Both the position numbers and the translations under genes were made by a program. A DNA stretch of 46,020 nt from NCBI GenBank assembly GCA_009785345.1, contig WQWL01000013.1, forward strand, positions 1 to 46,020, given 5' to 3'. Position 1 is the stretch's first letter; each line of letters begins with the position of its first letter. The notes beneath the pieces were generated by a model. The model saw nothing but the letters and a program-made list of their open reading frames with translations. It was not told where the DNA came from and searched no databases. Positions 8,878-16,305 of the stretch are shown here, piece by piece. The stretch comes from Oscillospiraceae bacterium. GTDB lineage: Bacteria; Bacillota; Clostridia; Oscillospirales; Oscillospiraceae.

Positions 8878-9981
8878 TTGAAAAGAATCTTTACTAATCC
8901 GGATACACGATTGCGTGTTATAAAAATCACAACTGCAATTGTCGTATTTGTTTTGATATTTTTCTCATTACAACGGCTATTGATGCCAAAATATGCTTCT
9001 TTTGCTCTTGAGGGCGGCTTGATCCGTGAATACTACAATAGCACTATGGATCAAGATTTAATCCTCATTGGAGATTGTGAGGTTTATGCAAATTTTTCAA
9101 CTATCGCATTGTGGGAAGAATTTGGGATAACGTCTTTTATCAGAGGTAGCCCACAACAGCTTGTTTGGAAGTCGTACTACCTCCTTGAAGACACACTGCG
9201 TCATGCAAATCAAATGCCACAGGTTGTTGTATTCAACGTCATGGCTATGCAATATGGTGAGCCTCTATACGAGCCGTATAATCGTCTGACGTTAGATGGC
9301 ATGCGTATGTCTTCAACAAAAATTAGAGCAATTCAAACATCCCGTACCGAAGACGAAGATTGGCTTTCATACATTTTTCCGTTTTTCCGTTTTAAGGATA
9401 ATTGGCGTTATCTGAGTTCAGAAGATTTTAGATATTTCTTCCGTGATCCACAGGTTTCGATAAATGGTTTTATGATTCGAAGTGATGTTGTTCCGGTCAG
9501 CTTTATACCCCAACCAATGCCACGAGTTGATTTTCAGTTCAGCGATATGGCGTACTATTATCTGGAACGCATGGTACAGTTAACAAATGAGCATGATATA
9601 GAGTTGGTGCTTATAAAGGCTCCAAATCTATTTCCATATTGGTTCAGCGAATGGGATGAGCAAATTGTTGCGTTCGCCGAGAAACACGACTTACTCTATA
9701 TCAACTTCTTAAATTATCAAGATGAAATCGGTTTGGATTGGTACATTCATTCATTCAATGCAGGTCTGCATTTAAATGTCTTTGGTGCAGAGCTTATGTC
9801 ACGATATTTCGGAAGAATTTTACAGGAAAAGTTTGATTTACCTGATAGGCGCTCTGAACCTGATGTTGCAGCTATGTGGGATGCAATGGCAGAGCAATAT
9901 CATAATTTAATAAGAATTCAACAAGAAGAAATTGCAAGTACGGGTCGTATTAGCACTTTTCTCATTGATACTAACCCCTAA
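8878..9981 (+). CDS. SGNH/DltD-like envelope acyl-transfer partner
   Basis: The 367-residue protein has one N-terminal membrane helix (about 16-36) and an extracellular SGNH-like domain resembling DltD/AlgX-type partners of MBOAT proteins. Block I reads LILIGDCEVY, with C67 where SGNH enzymes carry the nucleophile Ser. The C-terminal histidine is H298 in NAGLHLN. The start is a TTG at 8878, with GGAG 7 nt upstream. In the family, such proteins complete acyl transfer outside the membrane after the MBOAT step. Ser-to-Cys replacement could mean a thiol nucleophile, or loss of hydrolysis with retained binding. Confidence 0.78.
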   Translation: MKRIFTNPDTRLRVIKITTAIVVFVLIFFSLQRLLMPKYASFALEGGLIREYYNSTMDQDLILIGDCEVYANFSTIALWEEFGITSFIRGSPQQLVWKSYYLLEDTLRHANQMPQVVVFNVMAMQYGEPLYEPYNRLTLDGMRMSSTKIRAIQTSRTEDEDWLSYIFPFFRFKDNWRYLSSEDFRYFFRDPQVSINGFMIRSDVVPVSFIPQPMPRVDFQFSDMAYYYLERMVQLTNEHDIELVLIKAPNLFPYWFSEWDEQIVAFAEKHDLLYINFLNYQDEIGLDWYIHSFNAGLHLNVFGAELMSRYFGRILQEKFDLPDRRSEPDVAAMWDAMAEQYHNLIRIQQEEIASTGRISTFLIDTNP

Positions 9982-9996
9982 TTTTGTCTGCGCGAA

Positions 9997-10038
9997 GTCG
10001 CAGAATCCAAGAAATCTATACTTACTAGATTCTGCGAC
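9997..10038. repeat. 11-bp perfect inverted repeat, intergenic palindrome
   Basis: GTCGCAGAATC at 9997-10007 and GATTCTGCGAC at 10028-10038 are perfectly complementary with a 20-nt spacer. The GATTCT...CG and nearby CAGAATGACA wording resembles dispersed intergenic palindromes of Gram-positive genomes and the element at 20324-20400. It lies between two genes of the same operon, without a U-tract. Confidence 0.55.
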
Positions 10039-10097
10039 GACCCGCAGAATGACATTAGTTGACATTACTAGAAATCATTGATTGGAGTTATATTTTT

Positions 10098-10733
10098 ATG
10101 AAAAAATTAGTTTTATTATTAGCGCTCATGATACTTGTGACGTTTATTTTAACAGCTTGTGGCGAGGAAGAAGTGGACGTTCCTGCAGAAGATACAGAAG
10201 AAACACAAGAAGTCGATGTTGTTCCGGATGATGCTTCTGACAATGAGCAATTAGCTGAAACAACCGAACCGGAATATAATTATATCGACGATACTGACGC
10301 TCATGAGGGTACTACTCCGGACGCACCTGACGCATTTGCATTTATATTTAGAGATGTCCTCATCGAAATGAATCAGGATGTAAGTCAAGTTATTAGTGCA
10401 CTCGGCGATCCTGACGGTGAGTTTGAGGCCCCCAGTTGCGCTTTTGACGGCATCGACAGAATTTTTGCTTATCCCGGCATTCAAATTTACACATACCCCC
10501 TCGATGATAGCGACTTTATCCATACAGTTGCATTTTTTGATGACTCCATTCGCACGACTGAAGGTGGAATTCGACTTGGGGCAAACATACAAGCCGTAAT
10601 AGACGTATATGGAGATGATTATGAATATGAAGTCGGTATGTATACGTTTACCAGAGGTCGCACTGTTCTTGAGTTTTTAACTGATGACGGTATCGTCATA
10701 GGTATCTCATATAGGTACTTAATAGAAATATAA
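10098..10733 (+). CDS. Lipoprotein of unknown function
   Basis: The 211-residue product starts with a lysine pair, a hydrophobic helix and an LTAC lipobox (Cys about residue 21). An acidic Glu/Asp/Thr-rich linker follows, then a compact C-terminal domain (from about 80) with the phrase CAFDGIDRIFAYPG. I have the impression of similar domains in other clostridial lipoproteins but know no function. The ATG at 10098 is preferred over an earlier one because TTGGAG precedes it by about 10 nt and the signal peptide begins there. It sits between the SGNH protein and the second transglutaminase-like protein, suggesting an accessory role at the membrane surface. Confidence 0.8.
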   Translation: MKKLVLLLALMILVTFILTACGEEEVDVPAEDTEETQEVDVVPDDASDNEQLAETTEPEYNYIDDTDAHEGTTPDAPDAFAFIFRDVLIEMNQDVSQVISALGDPDGEFEAPSCAFDGIDRIFAYPGIQIYTYPLDDSDFIHTVAFFDDSIRTTEGGIRLGANIQAVIDVYGDDYEYEVGMYTFTRGRTVLEFLTDDGIVIGISYRYLIEI

Positions 10734-10754
10734 ACATTTAAAGGTACATTCTTG

Positions 10755-12371
10755 ATGAAGTTAGTAAGTCGCAGCAGCTCTAAAGATAATAAACAAAGAT
10801 ATAAAATAAACACAAAATCTAAACAACCTCTTGCTGATGAAAGTTCGCTCGGATGGCATCTTGCTGACGAGCAACAAAATTTGCAACAAAAACGCAAAAG
10901 TTCTGCTTCAAAAGTGTTGGTGACACTACTGGTAATTCTTGTTGTTGCAGCCGCCGGCTTCGGAGGTTGGTACTACTGGTGGACTACGTACGCAACATTC
11001 GACTACCACGTTCGTCCGATTGTCATTCTTGAAGGAGAAACAGTCGGTGCTAATGATTTTCTATCCATATACACAGACACAACTCTTGTGTCTGCGGACT
11101 TCTTGTCTCATGAATTTAATGCTGTTGAAGGTCGACAAAATGTACCGCTGTTATTGACACGAGGTTGGCGTTCTTTAGAAACAACTGCATCACTCTACGT
11201 TCTTACAACAATAAATAGTATTAGTCATGAATTTGCAACTCCCGGACAGGAGCTATATGCACTTGATTTCGTGGCAAATGCAGATGTTGCTTCAGGCGTT
11301 AATTTTGACGTTGGCTTTTCCCATGAAACTTTGCCCCTTGAAGAATATGCTGTCGGCGAACATATACTACACCTTTATCTGAATCATGCTGGGTTTAATG
11401 TCATATTAACTGTTACTGACACCACCCCGCCTACAGCTGTAGCTGTTAATCACGATATCCGCATCGGTGAAGATGTTACTCCGGAAGACTTTGTAGTCGA
11501 TATTTTTGATGCATCGCCAATCGCTTCAATTGCGTTTGTCGTCGAGCCGGATGTCTTTGCTCGGCAAAATCAAAACGTCGAAGTTGTGATTGAAGACATT
11601 TTCGGAAACTATGCCACTTTTTCATCTACCCTTTATATTGAGTTAAATCAAGCTCCACCAACCATTGAGGGAACTGATACCCTCATCACAATGGTCGGTA
11701 CTCCCATACTGTATCTTACTAATGTAACTGCATATGATGATTTTGGTAGGGAGCTTGAAGTCAATGTTGATAGTAGTAATGTCGATCAACATACTGTCGG
11801 TATTTACTATGCACTCTACTATGTATACGATTTTTCCGGTCATCGTACTGAAATTGAAATTGAAGTACATGTTATCGATATTGATATTGACTATGTACAT
11901 GAAAGAGTTGATGCCGCACTTTCACAAATTTTGAGTGATGGCATGACACAATTAGAACAGGTAAAGGCCATTCACCTCTGGGTCAGACATAATGTTTCAC
12001 ATGCGAGTGTCAGAGGTGGTCCGGAGACTGCATATGAGGGCGCATATATCGCATTAAGAAACCGTCGCGGTAATTGTTTCATTTTTTATTCAATCTCCGA
12101 AGTCATGCTCACTCGTGCAGGGATTCCTAATATGCGCATAGAAAGAATACCCGGTACACGGACAACTCATCGTTGGAATCTTATCAATCCTGACAATTTA
12201 GGTTGGCATCACTTTGATACTTTCCCGACTCGTTTGGGGCAAGGTCCACATATGGCGCTTTTCACATCTTCTCAAGCTGCAGATTTTACAAGAAGAATTC
12301 GAGCAATTAACAATATGCAAAATTACTATACCTATGATCCAGAATTATATCCTGAGATTGTTTGGGATTAA
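10755..12371 (+). CDS. Membrane-anchored transglutaminase-like protein with intact Cys-His-Asp triad
   Basis: This 538-residue paralogue of the protein at 6954-8813 has the same layout: short cytoplasmic N-terminus, membrane helix with GGWYYWWTTYATFDY junction, Ig-like beta domains, and a transglutaminase-core domain. The triad is complete: C441 in NRRGNCFIF, H472 in THRW and D488 in HHFD. Family members act as cysteine peptidases or protein cross-linkers. The N-terminus is much shorter than in its paralogue. AAAGG precedes both a TTG at 10752 and the ATG at 10755; the ATG is chosen. It is the last gene before the hairpin element at 12388, ending the MBOAT operon. An envelope role is inferred; the substrate is unknown. 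Confidence 0.87.
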   Translation: MKLVSRSSSKDNKQRYKINTKSKQPLADESSLGWHLADEQQNLQQKRKSSASKVLVTLLVILVVAAAGFGGWYYWWTTYATFDYHVRPIVILEGETVGANDFLSIYTDTTLVSADFLSHEFNAVEGRQNVPLLLTRGWRSLETTASLYVLTTINSISHEFATPGQELYALDFVANADVASGVNFDVGFSHETLPLEEYAVGEHILHLYLNHAGFNVILTVTDTTPPTAVAVNHDIRIGEDVTPEDFVVDIFDASPIASIAFVVEPDVFARQNQNVEVVIEDIFGNYATFSSTLYIELNQAPPTIEGTDTLITMVGTPILYLTNVTAYDDFGRELEVNVDSSNVDQHTVGIYYALYYVYDFSGHRTEIEIEVHVIDIDIDYVHERVDAALSQILSDGMTQLEQVKAIHLWVRHNVSHASVRGGPETAYEGAYIALRNRRGNCFIFYSISEVMLTRAGIPNMRIERIPGTRTTHRWNLINPDNLGWHHFDTFPTRLGQGPHMALFTSSQAADFTRRIRAINNMQNYYTYDPELYPEIVWD

Positions 12372-12387
12372 ACCATATTACAAAGAA

Positions 12388-12478
12388 CTCACTATGGGTA
12401 GCTTTCTGCGGTTTTTCGCGTATGTAGGGCGATAAGACCCGTACTAGCGAAAAAGCGGATGAAGCTACCCATAGTGAG
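12388..12478 (+). ncRNA. Long hairpin with conserved apical loop, copy 1
   Basis: CTCACTATGGGTAGCTT (12388-12404) pairs perfectly with 12462-12478. After an imperfect middle, TTTTTCGC (12412-12419) pairs with GCGAAAAA (12447-12454), leaving a 27-nt loop at 12420-12446. The inner stem and loop differ at only two bases from copy 2 at 13201-13295, while the outer arms are unrelated in sequence yet self-complementary in both. It fills the gap between the transglutaminase-like gene and the racemase gene and ends 15 nt before the racemase ATG. There is no terminal U-tract. The RNA strand is assigned by context only. Confidence 0.6.
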
Positions 12479-12493
12479 CGGACGGGATTTCAT

Positions 12494-13195
12494 ATGAGCA
12501 CAAAAAGACCATTATTGGGAATACTTGGTGGCATGGGGACACAAGCAACTGCCAGTTTTTACGAAAAGCTACATCGTTTACAAAAGGTTAAATGCGAACA
12601 AGAGTACTTAGATATTATACTTTACAGCAAACCCTCAATTCCGGATCGCACAGCGTTTATAACAAAACAAAGCTCAGAGAATCCCCTAGATTCTCTAGTT
12701 TGCGCTGCAAAAACACTAGAGTCTTCAGGGGTTTCTTGTATTGCCATTCCATGTGCAACAGCACATTTTTTCTATGACGAACTTTCTAATACAGTTGATG
12801 TGCCTATTATTAATATGATTGATGAAACCGCTCGCTTCATAGTGAGTGAGGGTTATAAAAACATCTGCTTGTTGGCAACGGACGGATCGCTGAGAAGCCG
12901 TGTTTTTCAAGCTTCATTTGAAAAGCATGGAATTAATGCTTTATGCAATAACTCACCAGACATTGCTGATCTTCAAGCCGAGCTGATGTCTCTTATATAT
13001 GATGTAAAGCGTGGTAATGCCACAGAAACAGATGTAAATGAATTACTCAACAAAGTGGTAGAACAGTCATTAGGATGTGGTGCTGATGCAATAGTCTTAG
13101 GTTGTACTGAATTATGCATCAGTATAAATGAAACCCCCAATGTAATAAATACATTGGAGGTTTTGTCGCGAGCTGTGTTAAATAAATTGCATTAA
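12494..13195 (+). CDS. Aspartate/glutamate racemase-family enzyme
   Basis: The 233-residue protein begins with the family glycine motif GILGGMGTQAT and has the two-cysteine signature of cofactor-independent racemases: C87 in IPCATAHF and C204 in LGCTEL. Such enzymes invert amino acids through the paired thiols. The family includes aspartate racemase and broader-specificity amino-acid racemases, so the substrate is not certain. The upstream ribosome site is weak (GGACGGG), and the hairpin copy 1 ends close to it, so translation may depend on folding. The gene lies between the MBOAT operon and the adenylation/carrier operon, so it may supply a D-amino acid to an envelope-modification pathway (inference). 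Confidence 0.9.
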   Translation: MSTKRPLLGILGGMGTQATASFYEKLHRLQKVKCEQEYLDIILYSKPSIPDRTAFITKQSSENPLDSLVCAAKTLESSGVSCIAIPCATAHFFYDELSNTVDVPIINMIDETARFIVSEGYKNICLLATDGSLRSRVFQASFEKHGINALCNNSPDIADLQAELMSLIYDVKRGNATETDVNELLNKVVEQSLGCGADAIVLGCTELCISINETPNVINTLEVLSRAVLNKLH

Positions 13196-13200
13196 TATTA

Positions 13201-13295
13201 GTCCATGGCAGGCAGTTTTCAGCTATTTTTTCGCGTATGTAGGGCGATGAGACCCGTTCTAGCGAAAAAATAGATGGAAATTGCCTGCTGTGGAC
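13201..13295 (+). ncRNA. Long hairpin with conserved apical loop, copy 2
   Basis: The element starts 6 nt after the racemase stop. GTCCA...GCAGGCA (13201-13214) pairs with 13282-13295 including G-T wobbles, and a 12-bp stem (13223-13234 with 13262-13273) encloses the 27-nt loop at 13235-13261. The loop and inner stem match copy 1 apart from two bases, while the outer arms differ entirely. It lies between convergent genes and could also act as a bidirectional stop signal. Confidence 0.6.
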
Positions 13296-13307
13296 GATTT
13301 TGTGCAA

Positions 13308-14678
13308 TTAAGCTTCCGGTAAGCTTGCTGCTGCGACGGATTGTCCTAATCGTCGCGTTTTTTCGTCCGGTAATAAAATTTCGACCGGTACATCAGGATA
13401 TTCTTCGCGTAATATTTTGTTTGCAATCTCTACCATGATTTCTCCGCCTTTTCCGCTTACAGTACGTCCCAATAGCAGAAAACTTGTAGCTCCATATTTG
13501 TCATAATAGAACGGCGTTGTATGACCGAGATAGCAACCTAGTGATCTGAATATGGCTGCTGCTCCTTCATGCCCATCATCTAGTAAATTCTGCACAGCTT
13601 TTAGTTTCTTTGCAGGTGTGTCATATTCATCAAGAGATATTCCCGCTGTTGGTGCAAGCTTAATAACTGCTTCTTGACAAAAATACTGTACACCTACGCC
13701 AATATCGCGAGTCCAAACGTCCATCGCCGCTTTTGGTGATGCATCTACAGGTGCAAATGCTAATTCACTTATCCAGTTTGAAAGATTTCCGGAACTATCA
13801 ACAAAGCCACCGATAAAGCTTGTTCCTAATGCCAGTCCAAGTATGTTTTTCTTCCCTAAACTAATAGCACCGGCAAGTGCTGCAACATCTCCATCATTTG
13901 CAACTTCAAACGGTATATTCTCACCTAATGTACCGGCTGCGTTGGCATAAATGTCTCTAACATGTGTGTTAAAGAATTCTTGTGGAATCATTCCATATAG
14001 CTGTGCGAATAATACTCGATTGTTACCAATCAAACCGGCAGATGAAACACCCACTGCGTCTACACGCGGAAGGTGCTCTGCTGCTTCTTTCATTGCGGCA
14101 GTTACATTTTTAATGTGATACTCCGGATCGCTGGTTACCTTCGGATTCCATACAGTCTCATTACTATATACGGCTTCTCCGTCGATGACTGCAGCCACTT
14201 TGTAGTCACTTCCACCAAAGTCAACGCCAACACGACAGCCCTCAAAATGACCGCCAATAGAACGCTTAATTTCATATGGTTCAGGTAGTTCATCGCATTT
14301 TATTATTTCAAATTCGTTCTGATAAATCTTACCCATAAATTCTGCGTCAAAGGCACGAGAACCCTCTGGTGAATAGGTGTGCTTCAGTTTTTGAATAAGC
14401 AAATCATCACCTTTTACATATATACGAAATCCACCTTTTTGCCAGAGTTCAAACTTAACCAGTCTGTCGAGGTAGTATAAGTCTGCCTCGGCATTTTCTT
14501 CATCACCATGTACATATGTTGACTTAACATATATTTGTTTATCGTTACGTTCAATGGCAAATGAAAACGGTTTTTTAGCTGTTTTCAAAAACGCCTCGTT
14601 GAACTTGAATAATGGAATAAAGTCCGGATCAAGTTCGGATTTGTTTTTAATGTCTAATTTGATGTTGTACAGTTTCAT
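13308..14678 (-). CDS. ROK-family sugar kinase-like protein
   Basis: The 456-residue protein has an N-terminal region of about 150 residues that I do not recognise, then an actin-fold kinase domain starting at RVGVDFGGSDYKVAAV (phosphate loop). A central EVANDGDVAALAGA motif carries the likely catalytic Asp, and the ATP-binding part reads GLALGTSFIGG. ROK kinases phosphorylate hexoses such as glucose or N-acetyl sugars. It is longer than typical ROK kinases (about 300 residues) because of the N-terminal extension. TAGGAGGT lies 7 nt before the ATG. It follows the transporter gene by 99 nt on the same strand, so import and phosphorylation of a sugar are probably coupled. Confidence 0.82.
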   Translation of the reverse strand: MKLYNIKLDIKNKSELDPDFIPLFKFNEAFLKTAKKPFSFAIERNDKQIYVKSTYVHGDEENAEADLYYLDRLVKFELWQKGGFRIYVKGDDLLIQKLKHTYSPEGSRAFDAEFMGKIYQNEFEIIKCDELPEPYEIKRSIGGHFEGCRVGVDFGGSDYKVAAVIDGEAVYSNETVWNPKVTSDPEYHIKNVTAAMKEAAEHLPRVDAVGVSSAGLIGNNRVLFAQLYGMIPQEFFNTHVRDIYANAAGTLGENIPFEVANDGDVAALAGAISLGKKNILGLALGTSFIGGFVDSSGNLSNWISELAFAPVDASPKAAMDVWTRDIGVGVQYFCQEAVIKLAPTAGISLDEYDTPAKKLKAVQNLLDDGHEGAAAIFRSLGCYLGHTTPFYYDKYGATSFLLLGRTVSGKGGEIMVEIANKILREEYPDVPVEILLPDEKTRRLGQSVAAASLPEA

Positions 14679-14777
14679 TGGAATACCTCCTAGTATTGCT
14701 TGCTGAATCTACATAATTTCAGCTGTCTATTTAACACATGCTTTCACATGATGTTATTCTTGAATCAAACTTACTGT

Positions 14778-16187
14778 CTATTGGTCGTGTGCTTTCCGCC
14801 TTGAACCACATCCGCCACATTCAAAGTCATCTCCCGAATTTTCTGAATCACAGTACGAACAACCCCAGTTCGTATTTAAATCTGATGCGTTCGGCTCGTC
14901 TTTTTCACCACTGTTACTGCCATCATCCGAACTACTGACTGAATTTTCTTCACCATGTTTTACGAAGAACAGACAAATAAAGGCAAGTACAAATGTTATG
15001 GCAGCATATACAAACAGCGAGTAGTAATTGCCTACTAAATCATGTATAAAGCCATATATTGGAGTGGTCACAAGCTGTGAGCTAAATGAGAATAAGTAGT
15101 AATATCCGATAAAAACTCCAACTTTCATAGGTCCGGAAATTCTAACAATCATTGGAAGCGAGTTAATATTAACGCATGACCAGAACATACCGGCACCCAT
15201 CAGTAGTCCGCCAACGAGAAGCGGGCTTGATTGAAACATTAGCGGAGTAAACAAAGCTGTCATGCCTACAAGACCAATAAGAATTGTTTTGCGTCTACCG
15301 AATTTGGCACCAATGATTCCTGCCGGAATTGCAAAACCAACAAAGAACAGTGCAAATACCGATAGCATCATTGATGCTTGACCTGCTGTTACGCCCATTG
15401 TAGTAGTCGCGTATAAACTGAAGAATGTCTCAACCGCATTGTATCCTGCAAACCAAAAGAATATTGCGCATAAAATAAGGATTAGACTTTTCTTTTCTTT
15501 CTTATCGAGTTTTACATTTGATTTTCGTATGTTTTTTATTGCGTTAAACTCAGAATCAGATTCGGTAGTTTCAATATCATCCGGCAACTTTGGCTCTCGT
15601 ACAAAGAAAAATACTACCGCCATCGCACCTATCAACAGTATTGCACCAACGAGAAATGGTAATGATATTCCACCAAGCCCATATAAGGCTCCACCGCCTG
15701 CAAATGCAATAATTGCAGCAATTCCACCCATGAGATTTACGATGCCGTTTGCTTGACTTTGAAATTTCCCGGGTATTAAATCCGGCATAAGAGATACCGC
15801 CGGAGTGCGCCAAATTGACATCGTAAATGTGAATAGTATGACGACTAACATCATAGACCAGAGGCTTGGCATGTATGGAACAAAGACGAACAACAAAGCG
15901 CAAATCGGCATACATATAAATAAATATGGCAATCGTCGCCCGTAGCGAGTTCTTGTGTTGTCGCTCAATTTCCCGAAGAGCGGCTGAAATATAACTCCAA
16001 AGAAGTTGTCAACGCTCATTATCATTCCAATCCAAAACGAGCTGTCGACAAATCCTGCCAGTAGTATTGGCACATATGCATTGTAAATGCTCCACACTAA
16101 TGATGAGCCGAAGAAGCCAAAGGATAGTAATATCGTTGTTTTAACATCCAGCCTCTCTGTTACCACTGTACCCAAAAGTTTACTCAT
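14778..16187 (-). CDS. MFS sugar transporter (SLC45/GPH-like) with C-terminal RanBP2-like zinc finger
   Basis: The 469-residue protein has about 12 membrane helices and MFS loop motifs (GKLSDNTRTRYGRRLPY after helix 2, KFGRRK after helix 8), resembling sugar:cation symporters of the SLC45/GPH type. After the last helix comes an acidic, Ser-rich linker and a compact zinc-finger-like tail. W441, C443, C446, N450, C457 and C460 fit the RanBP2 pattern W-x-C-x2-C-x3-N-x6-C-x2-C exactly. GGAGG lies 5 nt before the ATG. The ROK kinase follows in the same direction. The zinc finger would lie in the cytoplasm and may bind a protein or nucleic acid; its role is unknown. Confidence 0.88.
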   Translation of the reverse strand: MSKLLGTVVTERLDVKTTILLSFGFFGSSLVWSIYNAYVPILLAGFVDSSFWIGMIMSVDNFFGVIFQPLFGKLSDNTRTRYGRRLPYLFICMPICALLFVFVPYMPSLWSMMLVVILFTFTMSIWRTPAVSLMPDLIPGKFQSQANGIVNLMGGIAAIIAFAGGGALYGLGGISLPFLVGAILLIGAMAVVFFFVREPKLPDDIETTESDSEFNAIKNIRKSNVKLDKKEKKSLILILCAIFFWFAGYNAVETFFSLYATTTMGVTAGQASMMLSVFALFFVGFAIPAGIIGAKFGRRKTILIGLVGMTALFTPLMFQSSPLLVGGLLMGAGMFWSCVNINSLPMIVRISGPMKVGVFIGYYYLFSFSSQLVTTPIYGFIHDLVGNYYSLFVYAAITFVLAFICLFFVKHGEENSVSSSDDGSNSGEKDEPNASDLNTNWGCSYCDSENSGDDFECGGCGSRRKAHDQ

Positions 16188-16267
16188 AAGTACCTCCAGA
16201 TAGATATTTTAAACTCGCGGCTAGTAATAATATATCATCATGAAATTTCATTTGCAATGGGATTTTA

Positions 16268-16296
16268 TTGGTTTTTGGATTTAAATATGGTACAAT
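16268..16296 (+). promoter_or_regulatory. Promoter of the adenylation/carrier operon, apparently leaderless
   Basis: TTGGTT at 16268-16273 and TACAAT at 16291-16296 are separated by 17 bp. The -10 box ends only 9 nt before the ATG at 16306, so transcription would begin almost at the start codon. No ribosome site is seen upstream. Confidence 0.55.
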
Positions 16297-16305
16297 GTCA
16301 CGGCT

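Noticed and set aside
12420-12446. Similarity of the hairpin loop (GGGCGATAAGACCC) to a conserved 23S rRNA segment.
   Set aside because: Only about ten matching bases, no wider similarity, and the loop sits in an unrelated hairpin.
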